DNA of 64,000 nucleotides, from the NCBI GenBank assembly GCA_002480645.1, contig DLCN01000029.1:124001-188000 (forward strand), read 5' to 3'. The notes beneath the pieces were generated by a model, which saw only the letters and a program-made list of their open reading frames with translations, searched no databases and was not told the DNA's origin. A program made the position numbers and the translations under genes. Origin of the DNA: Balneolaceae bacterium UBA7797 (GTDB lineage: Bacteria; Bacteroidota; Rhodothermia; Balneolales; Balneolaceae). The stretch's first letter is position 1, and every line of letters begins with the position of its first letter. Of the stretch, positions 1-9,353 are shown in pieces.

Positions 1-1
1 C

Positions 2-694
2 ATAGATGGTGCAAAGATCATAGATGTAGGTGGTGAATCAACCCGCCCTAATGCTGATCCTGTTTCCGAAAAGGAAGAATTATCCCGGGTTATTCCTGTT
101 CTCGAAAAGGCGATTCCTGAATTTGGTTCCGAGGTATTCTTTTCAGTGGATACGACCAAATACGAAGTGGCTCTTCAGGGGTTAGAATTAGGCGCTCATA
201 TCATAAACGATGTAAGCGGGCTAACAAAAGAGCCCCGTTTCATTGATCTGTGTATGGAATATGATGCCTATTACGTGCTTATGCACACACAAGGAGATCC
301 AAAAACCATGCAGCAGGATCCCCGTTATTTAGATGTGATCGATGAGCTCTCTGCTTTTTTTGCAAAGAAACTCAGGGAATTTGAGTCACGTGGATTTTCA
401 AAAGTGATACTGGATCCCGGAATCGGATTCGGGAAAAAGCTGGAACATAACCTAACCCTGATCGCTCATCTTGATAGTTTTCTGGAATTTGACGTTCCTG
501 TACTAATTGGTGCTTCCAGAAAATCCATGATAGCCCAGGTACTGGACGATCGGGAAGTTGAAGGAAGACTGGCCGGAACTTTAGCAGTTCACTATCATTC
601 ATTGATGAAGGGAGCCAGGATCTTAAGAGTTCATGATGTGAAGGAAGCTTCCGATTCAATTCGTATATTCAACGCAATACAATCTCAATCTTAG
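2..694 (+). CDS. folP: Dihydropteroate synthase (5' end outside window)
   Basis: Condenses 7,8-dihydropterin pyrophosphate with p-aminobenzoate to form dihydropteroate in folate synthesis; cytosolic TIM barrel. The frame is open from base 2, so the gene begins before the window. Visible family motifs are DVGGESTRP (about bases 26-52), NDVSG, DPGIGFGK (about 412-435, the pterin/phosphate loop) and IGASRKS. About 230 codons are present against about 275 for the full protein. The gene ends 12 bases before cdaA, and this folP-cdaA order is common in Bacteroidota-type genomes (family knowledge). Function is very secure; only the start is missing. Confidence 0.95.
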   Translation: MDGAKIIDVGGESTRPNADPVSEKEELSRVIPVLEKAIPEFGSEVFFSVDTTKYEVALQGLELGAHIINDVSGLTKEPRFIDLCMEYDAYYVLMHTQGDPKTMQQDPRYLDVIDELSAFFAKKLREFESRGFSKVILDPGIGFGKKLEHNLTLIAHLDSFLEFDVPVLIGASRKSMIAQVLDDREVEGRLAGTLAVHYHSLMKGARILRVHDVKEASDSIRIFNAIQSQS

Positions 695-706
695 ACGGAG
701 CTGTTA

Positions 707-1522
707 GTGATCCCCATTGGGTTTCTCGATTTCGGTATAATGGATTTTATTGAAACACTGCTTATTGCCAGTGTTTTGGTCTATCTGTATCAGTGGATCA
801 GAGGAACATTTGCCATTCAGGCCGGAATCGGGATCATCTTGCTGGTCATAATCAATCTGGTGATCAGAGTTCTTGGTTTTACCACTATTGATTTTATTCT
901 GAGCGGGATCATGAATGTGGGTATTCTGGCAGTGTTTATCATTTTTCAGCCCGAGATCAGAAAACTTCTCTATCGGTTGGGCACGAATACCAGTTTCGAT
1001 CGCTTTTTTACCCGCTCTACGTCTGAGGAAATGATCGATGAGGTGATCGAAGCTACTAAGGAACTATCAAAAAACAAGATCGGCGCACTTATTGTATTTG
1101 CCCGCACTTCTTCATTACAGGATATGGTAGATGCCGGGGTTAGCATCGACGCAAAGATCAAGTCAGAGTTACTGGTTACGATCTTCAAAAAAGATACTCC
1201 TTTACACGATGGGGCAGTGATCATACGAAATAACCGTATCATGGCTGCGAGTTGTTATCTGCCCATTTCACAAAACCCAAATATCTCACAATCTTTTGGT
1301 ACCAGGCACCGTGCAGCGGTTGGAGTTAGCGAGACCAATAATGTGTTTGTGTTGGTAGTATCGGAAGAGACCGGTCGTATTTCCATCTCCAGAAACGGGT
1401 CTTTAACCAGTGGGTTAACCATACAGAAACTGCGCACCGAAATGGAAGAAAATTTCGGTACTGAGAAATTTGAAGAGGAGATAGGATTCAGCACTTCTCA
1501 GGGTGAGTTGAATCTGAAGTGA
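707..1522 (+). CDS. cdaA: Membrane diadenylate cyclase CdaA (DisA_N domain)
   Basis: Makes cyclic di-AMP from two ATP at the inner membrane. Three hydrophobic segments (about residues 12-30, 38-57 and 62-81) precede a DisA_N domain. The catalytic DGA motif is at residues 168-170 and the RHR motif at 200-202. Length is 271 residues, as expected for CdaA. The start is GTG at 707, six bases after a GGAG ribosome binding site at 697-700; an ATG at 740 is the alternative. The gene follows folP closely and is probably cotranscribed with it. No CdaR-like partner is seen. Confidence 0.95.
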   Translation: MIPIGFLDFGIMDFIETLLIASVLVYLYQWIRGTFAIQAGIGIILLVIINLVIRVLGFTTIDFILSGIMNVGILAVFIIFQPEIRKLLYRLGTNTSFDRFFTRSTSEEMIDEVIEATKELSKNKIGALIVFARTSSLQDMVDAGVSIDAKIKSELLVTIFKKDTPLHDGAVIIRNNRIMAASCYLPISQNPNISQSFGTRHRAAVGVSETNNVFVLVVSEETGRISISRNGSLTSGLTIQKLRTEMEENFGTEKFEEEIGFSTSQGELNLK

Positions 1523-1585
1523 TCAAATAGCTGCTCCGTTTCAGTAAGATGCAGAATAGAAGCTCCTTCAGACTAATTCTGTCAT

Positions 1586-2389
1586 CTAAAGATCTCTTTT
1601 CTTCACTATCAGAATGTTCGCAACAGGACGTTCTCCGGACTTGTCACTCGGTTCATTCACCACACCCCTTCCTTTGATCCACATGGTGGTTGATCCCCCT
1701 CCATCCAGATTTACAGCATCCATGCAATTTTGCGAGATCAGAAAATCCTGAAGTTCATGTAGATTCATTCCTGAGCTTGTTTCACTACGTCCGTCTATGG
1801 TAGCAAGCAAGATGGATTCAGTTTTAGTGCAGATCACCGTTCGGGGGTGACGATCATTTACAAAATTCATTGAGGCCAGTTTTACTTTTTCTCCGTCTTG
1901 CAATAGAAGCGGACCTGTGACTAAAACGTAAGCTTCGTCTGTGGATTTTTCATACACTGAATCCTTTTTCTCAGGTTCGATCAGTACAGTTTGATCGTTA
2001 AGAATTACTACGGCTCCTGTGCGTAATGAATCATTCATTGAATACTTTATACCAGAAGGACGAGTGGGGCTGAGGGTACTATCCGCGATCTCAAAATAAG
2101 TAACACTTCCTCCTGCTCTCATATCAAAAAAGCCTGCATTAATTGCAACAACGGCACCTAAAGAATCCGCTAATATGCTGGTTGGAATAAGCCTTGGCTG
2201 GTTTTCACCAAAAGCCAGCTCATATTCATCCTTTGTGTTGTTCGAAATTTCAATAAGATTGATGTTCTGCAGGCTGCCAAATAGACTATCTGTAGAGTGT
2301 GAATAGGTAAAAGCAGACTCAACAGGCTCCTCAGAACAGGTTAAGGCGATGATCAAGAAGGAAAGCAGTAGTAGAAAATGACGGTTCAT
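1586..2389 (-). CDS. Secreted phosphodiester glycosidase (NAGPA/DUF2233) lipoprotein
   Basis: Predicted exported hydrolase of the phosphodiester glycosidase family, named after mammalian NAGPA. The ATG at 2389 is chosen because it starts directly with a lipoprotein-type signal (hydrophobic run ending IIALTCSEE, lipobox Cys about residue 18); an upstream extension of 36 codons looks like unrelated hydrophobic translation. The domain carries the family signatures AINAGFFD and NLDGGGSTTMW near the C-terminus. The substrate cannot be read from sequence; bacterial members often act on cell-wall or exopolysaccharide phosphodiesters. It is convergent with cdaA and stands alone. Confidence 0.8.
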   Translation of the reverse strand: MNRHFLLLLSFLIIALTCSEEPVESAFTYSHSTDSLFGSLQNINLIEISNNTKDEYELAFGENQPRLIPTSILADSLGAVVAINAGFFDMRAGGSVTYFEIADSTLSPTRPSGIKYSMNDSLRTGAVVILNDQTVLIEPEKKDSVYEKSTDEAYVLVTGPLLLQDGEKVKLASMNFVNDRHPRTVICTKTESILLATIDGRSETSSGMNLHELQDFLISQNCMDAVNLDGGGSTTMWIKGRGVVNEPSDKSGERPVANILIVKKRDL

Positions 2390-2584
2390 TGTATGGTTTT
2401 TCGATAATCTACAAAACAAGATGAGACTGAGAAGTAAAAAGAAATAGTATGTGTAAATAAAAACAAAAAACGACTCAAATAGTGCCTCTTCAACCAAAAT
2501 TCACATTCGGAGTCTAGTTTCTTTTCCATAAAATTGTACCTTAACTACTATAAAAATACATTTCCATGAAAAGAGGTGAGAGCT

Positions 2585-4732
2585 ATGTCTGATACCAAAG
2601 TGTCCCGTGAGGACTGGGAAGCAGCTGCCGGGAAAGCATTAAAAGGTAACCCTGTAGAAAGTCTGAATAGAGAAACTCCGGAAGGAATTACCATGAAGGC
2701 ATTGTATGATGCCAGCGACCTGACTGAAAGAAAAGCTGATGCCGGATATCCTGGTGTGTTTCCATTTACCCGTGGTCCATACCCGACCATGTACACACAG
2801 CGACCTTGGACCATCAGACAATACGCCGGTTTCTCGACCGCAGAAGAATCCAATAAATTTTACCGTGCAGCACTCGAGAAAGGGCAGAAAGGATTGAGTG
2901 TAGCTTTTGACCTGGCAACTCACCGGGGATACGATTCTGATCATCCGCGAGTAGTTGGTGATGTTGGTAAAGCAGGGGTGGCCATCGATTCTGTTGAGGA
3001 CATGAAGATCCTTTTTGACGGCATTCCATTGGACAAAATGTCCGTTTCTATGACCATGAATGGTGCGGTTATTCCGATCATGGCTGCCTACATAGTAGCC
3101 GCAGAAGAACAAGGTGTGGATGCTAATTTGCTTAGCGGTACCATTCAGAATGACATCCTGAAAGAATTTATGGTGCGTAATACCTATATCTATCCACCGC
3201 ATGAATCAATGCGGATCGTATCAGATATTATTGAGTACACCAGCAAATTTATGCCTCGGTTCAATTCTATCTCCATCTCAGGATATCACATGCAGGAAGC
3301 CGGTGCAGATTCAGCACTTGAGTTGGCTTTTACGATTGCCGATGGTCTCGAATATGTAAAAGCAGCCGTAGATCGCGGATTGGATGTGGATGCATTCGCT
3401 CCGCGCCTGAGTTTCTTCTTTGCCATTGGAATGAACTTCCTGATGGAGGTTAGTAAACTCCGCGCTGCAAGAACCTTGTGGGCAGAGGTGATGAAAGAAT
3501 ATTTCGATCCGAAGAATCAGAAATCTATGATGCTTCGTACACATTGCCAGACTTCAGGTTGGTCACTCACCGAGCAGGACCCGCTTAATAATGTGATCAG
3601 AACCACTGTGGAAGCGATGGCTGCAGTACTCGGTGGTACTCAGTCTTTGCATACCAATAGTTATGATGAAGCAATTTCTTTACCTACAGAAACCTCATCC
3701 CGTATAGCCCGGAATACTCAGATCATCATTAATGAAGAAACAGATGTTACGCATACCGTCGATCCGTTTGCCGGTTCATATGCTGTTGAATCACTCACTC
3801 ACGACCTGAAAGAAAAGGCACGTGAGATCATTAAAGAAGTGATGGAAATGGGTGGAATGGCTCAGGCCATTGAAGAAGGATACCCAAAACGTAAGATCGA
3901 AGAGTCTGCTGCTTTAAAACAGGCTAAGATCGACAAAGGTGATCTGACCATTGTTGGTGTGAATAAATACATCAATGAAAAAGAAGATCCTGTTGAGATC
4001 CTGGATATTGATAACTCTGAAGTGCGAAAAATGCAGCTTAAACGCCTTGACGCTTTGAAAGCTGATCGCGATAATGAGGCTGTTAAAGAAGCATTGGCTC
4101 AGATCACTGAAGCCGCTAAATCAGGTGAAGGAAACCTGCTGGATCTTGCTGTTGAAGCAACCCGAAGAAGAGCAACCGTTGGCGAGATCTCTGATGCAAT
4201 AGAGGCTGCTTGTGGTCGCCATAAAGCGGTTAATCAAACGATAAAAGGAGTGTACGAAAGCGTGTATAAAAACGATGAACACTACCAGGAGATCAAACAT
4301 AAAATTGAAGCTTTTGCGGAAGAAGAAGGCCGACGTCCACGAATACTTGTGGTGAAAATGGGACAGGATGGTCACGATCGTGGCGCGAAAGTAGTAGCCA
4401 CTGCCTTTGCCGATATGGGCTTTGATGTGGACGTAGGACCATTATTCTCAACCCCTGATGAAGCCGCAAAACAGGCCATCGAAAATGACGTTCATGTGAT
4501 CGGAGTTTCTACACTGGCAGCGGGTCATAAGACGTTGATCCCGGAATTGGTAAGCATCCTTAAAAAAGAAGGAGCTGAAGATATCGTGATCGTGGCCGGT
4601 GGGGTAATTCCGGTACAGGATTACGAGTTCCTGTATAATAACGGGGTATCTGCCGTGTTTGGTCCGGGAACAAATATTCCAAAAGCCGCCGCGAAAGTAG
4701 TGGATGAAATCCGCGCGAAGCTCGCAGTATGA
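2585..4732 (+). CDS. scpA: Methylmalonyl-CoA mutase, single chain
   Basis: Adenosylcobalamin enzyme interconverting (R)-methylmalonyl-CoA and succinyl-CoA, used in propionate and odd-chain or branched-chain catabolism. The N-terminal two thirds is the CoA-binding barrel (YTQRPWTIRQYAGFSTAEE early, then FDLATHRGYDSDHP). The C-terminal B12 domain has DGHDRGAK (about residues 596-603) with the cobalt-ligating His. Length of about 715 residues matches one-chain mutases. ATG 2585 is preferred over GTG 2576 because AGAGGTGAG at 2572-2580 sits at Shine-Dalgarno distance from it. The stop overlaps the meaB start (ATGA), so the two are translationally coupled. Confidence 0.96.
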   Translation: MSDTKVSREDWEAAAGKALKGNPVESLNRETPEGITMKALYDASDLTERKADAGYPGVFPFTRGPYPTMYTQRPWTIRQYAGFSTAEESNKFYRAALEKGQKGLSVAFDLATHRGYDSDHPRVVGDVGKAGVAIDSVEDMKILFDGIPLDKMSVSMTMNGAVIPIMAAYIVAAEEQGVDANLLSGTIQNDILKEFMVRNTYIYPPHESMRIVSDIIEYTSKFMPRFNSISISGYHMQEAGADSALELAFTIADGLEYVKAAVDRGLDVDAFAPRLSFFFAIGMNFLMEVSKLRAARTLWAEVMKEYFDPKNQKSMMLRTHCQTSGWSLTEQDPLNNVIRTTVEAMAAVLGGTQSLHTNSYDEAISLPTETSSRIARNTQIIINEETDVTHTVDPFAGSYAVESLTHDLKEKAREIIKEVMEMGGMAQAIEEGYPKRKIEESAALKQAKIDKGDLTIVGVNKYINEKEDPVEILDIDNSEVRKMQLKRLDALKADRDNEAVKEALAQITEAAKSGEGNLLDLAVEATRRRATVGEISDAIEAACGRHKAVNQTIKGVYESVYKNDEHYQEIKHKIEAFAEEEGRRPRILVVKMGQDGHDRGAKVVATAFADMGFDVDVGPLFSTPDEAAKQAIENDVHVIGVSTLAAGHKTLIPELVSILKKEGAEDIVIVAGGVIPVQDYEFLYNNGVSAVFGPGTNIPKAAAKVVDEIRAKLAV

Positions 4733-5697
4733 CGGTTGAACAACTTGCTGAAGGGGTGCTGGCCGGAAAACGCCGGCACCTCGCTAAGGCCATTACCCTG
4801 ATCGAAAGCAATCGGGAACAGGATCAAATTAAAGCCCGCGATCTGTTAGATAAGCTTCAGGATAACAGGGAAACCATCCGTTTGGGGATTTCCGGAGTAC
4901 CGGGTGTTGGAAAAAGTACGTTTATAGAAGCACTGGGTAATCATCTGATTGAAGAAGGCCACCGAGTTGCTGTTCTGGCAGTAGATCCAAGCAGCCCTTC
5001 CTCTGGTGGGAGTATTCTGGGTGATAAAACCCGAATGGAAACACTCTCCTCCCGTGAAGAAGCTTTTATCCGGCCGTCACCAACTGCAGGTACTTTAGGT
5101 GGTGTAGCCCGGAGGACCCGCGAATCGATGTTACTCTGCGAGGCTGCCGGGTATGATGTGGTTCTGGTAGAAACGGTCGGAGTTGGCCAGAGTGAATATG
5201 AAGTAGCTTCTATGGTAGACTGTTTTATGGTGTTGATGCTGCCGGGAGCCGGTGATTCACTGCAGGGAATAAAACGAGGGATTTTAGAGATCACGGATAT
5301 CTTAGTGGTCAACAAAGCGGATGGCAGCCAGAAACAAATGGCAAAGCTGGCAATATCCGAATATAAACATGCATTTCAGTTGTTGAGCCCGAAATACGAA
5401 GGGGTCGAAGTTCAGTTCCGCACAGCAAGTGCTCTAAGAAATGAGGGCATTGAAGAAGTATGGGAAGGGGTATCAACATTTGTTGAGGCGCTCAAACAGA
5501 AACAAATGCTACAGGATCTTCGGGATAAACAGGATGTAAACTGGTTCAAAAGATTGGCCGAAGAGGCAGTGGTAAATGCGCTTTGGAATACCCCCGGTAA
5601 TAAATTAAGATCGCGTGCCCTCATTCAAAAGATCATTCGAAAGGAGATCTCTCCCTCTGCTGCTGCTGCACAAATGATCGAAGAAAAAAATCAATAA
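4729..5697 (+). CDS. meaB: MeaB-type G-protein chaperone of methylmalonyl-CoA mutase
   Basis: SIMIBI-class GTPase that gates cobalamin loading and protects methylmalonyl-CoA mutase from inactivation. The Walker A motif GVPGVGKST lies at residues 56-64, DPSSPSSGGSILGDKTRM follows, VETVGVGQSE holds the switch region, and NKADGS is the guanine-specificity motif. At 322 residues it has the usual MeaB/ArgK length. It overlaps the mutase stop by four bases, which supports a dedicated pair. No mutase epimerase is seen nearby. Confidence 0.95.
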   Translation: MTVEQLAEGVLAGKRRHLAKAITLIESNREQDQIKARDLLDKLQDNRETIRLGISGVPGVGKSTFIEALGNHLIEEGHRVAVLAVDPSSPSSGGSILGDKTRMETLSSREEAFIRPSPTAGTLGGVARRTRESMLLCEAAGYDVVLVETVGVGQSEYEVASMVDCFMVLMLPGAGDSLQGIKRGILEITDILVVNKADGSQKQMAKLAISEYKHAFQLLSPKYEGVEVQFRTASALRNEGIEEVWEGVSTFVEALKQKQMLQDLRDKQDVNWFKRLAEEAVVNALWNTPGNKLRSRALIQKIIRKEISPSAAAAQMIEEKNQ

Positions 5698-5854
5698 TTA
5701 CTGAGCCGGATCCGCTTTAAAATATTCTGAGCTCTTATTTTATTCGAGTTAGAAAGTTTTTTGTAAAAAAGTAGAATTTTATAGTAAAAAAGCGCTTACA
5801 ATTTTATATTTTCGCTTCATAAAAATTAAGTATCTGCTTAGATAAAATCTGGTA

Positions 5855-7006
5855 ATGCACGAAGTTTCACCTCTTACCCAGCTTACTGACGACGAACAAA
5901 TGCTGAAAGAAGCCGCGGCTGATTTTGCAAAAAGTTCAATTGGTCCATTAGTACATGAAATGGACGAAAAGGCCAAGTTGGATCCTTCTCTTATCAAAGA
6001 GTTTTTTGAAATGGGATTGATGGGAATCGAAGTCCCCGAGCAATATGGTGGGGCAGGCGGAACATTCATGATGTCGATCGTGGCTATTGAACAGATATCG
6101 AAAGTAGACGCATCCGCCGGTGTTTTCATGGATGTACAAAACACACTGGTTAATAACGCCTTTATCAACTTCGGATCAGAGGAGTTGAAGGTGCACTATT
6201 TACCACAATTAGCCAGCGAAAAAGTAGGGGCATACTGCCTATCGGAAGCGGGTTCCGGCAGTGATGCCTTTGCTCTGAAAACCACAGCCAAAGAAGACGG
6301 AGATCATTTTATTTTAAATGGCTCCAAGTTGTGGATCACCAACGCGAATGAGGCTGATATCTTCATCGTGTTTGCAAATGCCAATCCAGAGCAGGGTTAC
6401 AAAGGGATAACGGCCTTTGTTGTGGAGCGCGGATTTGAAGGGTTCTCCGTATCAAAAAAGGAGAACAAACTTGGAATACGGGCCAGTTCAACCTGCGAAA
6501 TCCTGCTCGAGGATTGCAAAGTACCTAAATCTAATGTTTTGGGTGAATTTGGTAAAGGATATAAAGTTGCCATAGAAACATTAAATGAAGGCCGGATCGG
6601 AATTGGCGCACAAATGATCGGAATCGCTCAGGGTGCTTTCGATGCAGCCGTTGAGTACGTGAAGGAAAGAAAGCAATTTGGGAAGTCTATCAGCGATTTC
6701 CAGGGTGTTCAGTTTCAACTGGCAAGAATGGCAACAGATATTGAAACAGCCCGGTTATTGGTGTATAATTCGGCCCGCTTAAAATTGAGTGGACAACAGT
6801 TTTTAAAAGAGGCTGCAATGGCGAAATTCTACGCCTCAGAAGTAGCCGAACGCGTAAGTTCCATGGCTGTAGATCTGTTCGGAGGGTATGGTTACGTGAA
6901 AGAATATCCCGTCGAGAAATATTACCGGGACGCTAAGATCGGTAAGATCTACGAGGGAACAACGAATATGCAACTGAGCACAATTGCAAAGTTGCTACTT
7001 CGATGA
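5855..7006 (+). CDS. Acyl-CoA dehydrogenase (short/branched-chain type)
   Basis: FAD-dependent enzyme introducing a trans-2 double bond into acyl-CoA, feeding electrons to ETF. All three domains are present in 383 residues. YCLSEAGSGSDAF and the WITNA region form the FAD/substrate site, RKQFGKSISDFQGVQF is a family signature, and IYEGTTNMQ near the C-terminus carries the likely catalytic Glu of the short-chain branch. The 157 bases upstream hold no obvious operator. Its position behind scpA-meaB suggests a role in branched-chain or propionyl-CoA related catabolism, but substrate length is not readable. Confidence 0.92.
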   Translation: MHEVSPLTQLTDDEQMLKEAAADFAKSSIGPLVHEMDEKAKLDPSLIKEFFEMGLMGIEVPEQYGGAGGTFMMSIVAIEQISKVDASAGVFMDVQNTLVNNAFINFGSEELKVHYLPQLASEKVGAYCLSEAGSGSDAFALKTTAKEDGDHFILNGSKLWITNANEADIFIVFANANPEQGYKGITAFVVERGFEGFSVSKKENKLGIRASSTCEILLEDCKVPKSNVLGEFGKGYKVAIETLNEGRIGIGAQMIGIAQGAFDAAVEYVKERKQFGKSISDFQGVQFQLARMATDIETARLLVYNSARLKLSGQQFLKEAAMAKFYASEVAERVSSMAVDLFGGYGYVKEYPVEKYYRDAKIGKIYEGTTNMQLSTIAKLLLR

Positions 7007-7016
7007 GTGAGTGAGG

Positions 7017-7044
7017 AAAGGGGGGCTTCGGCCTCCCTTTTTTT
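7017..7044 (+). terminator. Intrinsic terminator after acyl-CoA dehydrogenase
   Basis: The stem GGGGGGC (7020-7026) and GCCTCCC (7031-7037) closes a TTCG tetraloop, followed by eight T residues. It lies 10 bases after the dehydrogenase stop, between convergent genes, and would end plus-strand transcription. Confidence 0.9.
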
Positions 7045-7053
7045 ATCCGGTAG

Positions 7054-7788
7054 TTAGCGGGATCTGGCACACCGGAAACCAATATCATTTGCTTCGACCT
7101 CTCTTAATGTACCTGCTCTCCAATAGGTTCGGGTGGTACTCTTTGTTTCTCCAAAACTCCCCCCTCTTATGATGCGGATAGCATCAGCATTATTATCGTG
7201 TAGCTTTTCCGGCATTTGATAAAACTGATAGAATTCACCGATCCACTCAAAAACATTTCCACTCATATCATAAAGACCAAGATCGTTAGGCTTTTTCTGC
7301 CCTACAGTAACCGAAAAATTGATATCCGATTCCCGGGTGAAAGCATAGAACATGAGTGAATCGGGATCGTTCGTACCGGCATATAACTGTCTTTTTCCAC
7401 CCGAACGTGCTGCATATTCCCATTCTGTTTCACTGGGCAATCGCATTCCAAGATAGTCACAAAATGCATGGGCATCATCCCAGGTAACATATACAACTGC
7501 CCGGTCAGTTCTCCCATTTCCCTGATCATCAGGCAATTTACGCCCCGTTATTTTGGCAAAAGCATCATATTGAGCAAAAGTTACTTCAAATTTGCCAATG
7601 TAGAAATCGGGCAGGGAAACTTCATGTGCAGGAAGTGCATCCGAATTAGCATTTTCAAAAACATCTCCGATTGTATAAGTTCCACCCGGAATTAAAACCA
7701 TTTCGGGCATAAATGTCGGGGCGGTCTTTTTAAACAATGTACAGGACAAAAAAACGGTTACTAACAGAATAAGGCTTACTTTCTTCAA
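7054..7788 (-). CDS. FGE/SUMF1-family lipoprotein
   Basis: The formylglycine-generating-enzyme-like fold covers about residues 28-243, after a lipoprotein signal (MKKVSLILLVTVFLSC, Cys16). Family hallmarks visible are PGGTYTIGD, RLPSETEWEYAARSGG, DMSGNVFEWI and the terminal GFRCA. The protein is expected to be anchored in a membrane and act outside the cytoplasm. Many such family members are not true sulfatase activators and bind or modify other partners; no sulfatase gene is in this window, so the role is unknown. It faces away from the PAS gene, sharing a 128-base intergenic region. Confidence 0.8.
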   Translation of the reverse strand: MKKVSLILLVTVFLSCTLFKKTAPTFMPEMVLIPGGTYTIGDVFENANSDALPAHEVSLPDFYIGKFEVTFAQYDAFAKITGRKLPDDQGNGRTDRAVVYVTWDDAHAFCDYLGMRLPSETEWEYAARSGGKRQLYAGTNDPDSLMFYAFTRESDINFSVTVGQKKPNDLGLYDMSGNVFEWIGEFYQFYQMPEKLHDNNADAIRIIRGGSFGETKSTTRTYWRAGTLREVEANDIGFRCARSR

Positions 7789-7799
7789 TACGATTTTAT

Positions 7800-7821
7800 T
7801 AATACTAATTTGATAGTATTA
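7800..7821. promoter_or_regulatory. Perfect 8-bp inverted repeat between divergent genes
   Basis: TAATACTA (7800-7807) and TAGTATTA (7814-7821) are exact inverted repeats around a six-base spacer, directly upstream of the FGE-like lipoprotein and in the shared promoter region with the PAS gene. It may be an operator or a small hairpin in the leader; the regulator is unknown. Confidence 0.45.
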
Positions 7822-7916
7822 GAATAAGATTATTTTTTGAGAAATGGAATGATGAGTACTCTATGAAAGTTTAACTGATGAATTGTACAGTAAACACTAA
7901 GTAGTTATATCGGATA

Positions 7917-8792
7917 ATGAGCAAAATTGAACCTGAAATTTTAAAAAAGCTGAAACAGTGCGCAAAAGATGAGGAGTCGTTCAGGGATCTTGAAGCATTA
8001 TTTGATGAGTATTACAGTAAAGCATTTGATCTTGCTCATCAACTAAAGCTTCTTGAATATGCCATTCGCAACGACTATGATTCCATTTTGATCACTGAGT
8101 TAGATCTGGATCGTCCGGGACCAACTATTGTATACGTGAATGAAGGTTTTACTCACATGACCGGATACACTAAGGAAGAGGTGATCGGTAAAACACCTCG
8201 GATCTTACAAGGCCCCAAAACTGACAGAGCAATACTGGAAAGATTGAAACGACGATTAATTGAGGGTCAGGCATTTTTTGGTCATACCATAAATTACCGT
8301 AAAGACGGTACTGAATTTATTAACCAATGGGATATTCATCCTTTGATGAATTACAATGGTGAAGTGACTCATTGGGTATCCTACCAACGGGATGTTACTG
8401 AAAAGAAAGAAACGGCAAAGGCGATTTTTAATACCGATTTCGACGCACTGTTGAAACGAAAAGAAGAATTCACTTTAAAATTTACCAGAGATGGTGGTGA
8501 TATCATCTGTAAATATGTGAATGAATCGTTCGAGGAGATAACCGGACTAGAGAAAGATGTGATCTTTGATTCCGGATTGAATGCTGTACTGCATACCGAT
8601 GATATCCCAAAAGTAACTACGGCACTTGAGAATGCTTTTGGAGGAAAAGAATCCACCGAATTATGCAGATATAAAACTACTGAGGATGAATTTATCTCGG
8701 TATATCAATCCTTCAAGCCGGTTTTCGAAGGTGACAGCAACATTGTTAAAACAGTGAAATCTGTAGCTAAGCTTGAACTCGAAGAAATCTGA
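7917..8792 (+). CDS. Double PAS-domain protein without output domain
   Basis: 291 residues. A PAS domain at about 45-155 has LOV-like wording (YVNEGFTHMTGYTKEEVIGK, then TPRILQGPKTDRA), but the photoactive Cys of true LOV domains (NCRFLQ) is replaced by TPRILQ, so flavin photochemistry is not expected. A second, weaker PAS lies at about 160-285. No kinase, GGDEF or HTH follows, so it must signal by protein contact. The start at 7917 has no strong ribosome binding site. The gene is followed by a strong terminator and stands alone. Confidence 0.8.
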   Translation: MSKIEPEILKKLKQCAKDEESFRDLEALFDEYYSKAFDLAHQLKLLEYAIRNDYDSILITELDLDRPGPTIVYVNEGFTHMTGYTKEEVIGKTPRILQGPKTDRAILERLKRRLIEGQAFFGHTINYRKDGTEFINQWDIHPLMNYNGEVTHWVSYQRDVTEKKETAKAIFNTDFDALLKRKEEFTLKFTRDGGDIICKYVNESFEEITGLEKDVIFDSGLNAVLHTDDIPKVTTALENAFGGKESTELCRYKTTEDEFISVYQSFKPVFEGDSNIVKTVKSVAKLELEEI

Positions 8793-8819
8793 AAGAGTTT
8801 GTACATTTAAAGACTAAGT

Positions 8820-8845
8820 AAAGCCCGTTCTGCGGGCTTTTTTTA
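8820..8845 (+). terminator. Intrinsic terminator after PAS gene
   Basis: The perfect stem AAAGCCCG (8820-8827) and CGGGCTTT (8833-8840) has a five-base loop and runs into a T tract to 8845. It separates the PAS gene from sufE. Confidence 0.92.
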
Positions 8846-8873
8846 TTACCTTTTGGCAGAACAAAATCACACT

Positions 8874-9299
8874 ATGGATATCAAACAAACAGAAGACCGG
8901 ATTGTAAGAGAATTTGGAATATTTGAAGACTGGACAGAGAAATATAAGCACCTGATCAAACTGGGCGATAAGCTCGATCCATTGCCACCGGAAGATCATA
9001 TAGAATCAAATCTGGTTAAGGGGTGTCAAAGTCAGGTTTGGTTGACTGCCCGGTTAGAAGGAGAAAAAGTGCTATTTTCTGCAGATAGTGACGCAGCTAT
9101 CACTAAAGGGTTGGTCGCATTAATGATCCGTTTTTATTCCGGTCGTACCCCGGATGAGATCATTGACACAAAGCCTGATTTTCTGGGAAAGATCGGATTA
9201 TCTGAACATCTTTCGCCAACACGCTCAAATGGTTTGGTTTCAATGATAAAACAAATGAAGATCTACGCAATGGCATTTAAGTCACAAATTTCATCTTAG
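8874..9299 (+). CDS. sufE: SufE-family cysteine desulfurase sulfur acceptor
   Basis: Accepts persulfide sulfur from a SufS-type desulfurase for Fe-S cluster assembly. The signature LVKGCQSQVW holds the acceptor Cys, preceded by FEDWTEKYKHLIKLGDKL, which is typical of the family start. ATG 8874 is chosen because the homology begins there; a TTG at 8853 would add seven residues. About 141 residues is the normal SufE length. No sufS or sufBCD lies in the window, so it acts away from its partners. Confidence 0.92.
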   Translation: MDIKQTEDRIVREFGIFEDWTEKYKHLIKLGDKLDPLPPEDHIESNLVKGCQSQVWLTARLEGEKVLFSADSDAAITKGLVALMIRFYSGRTPDEIIDTKPDFLGKIGLSEHLSPTRSNGLVSMIKQMKIYAMAFKSQISS

Positions 9300-9353
9300 G
9301 TTGTCTTATTCTCGAATAATGCGTATTTCTTACGTTAGTCTAGCTAATATGAA

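Noticed and set aside
8150..8260. LOV photoreceptor domain in the PAS protein
   Set aside because: The LOV-like wording lacks the flavin-reactive Cys (TPRILQ in place of NCRFLQ).
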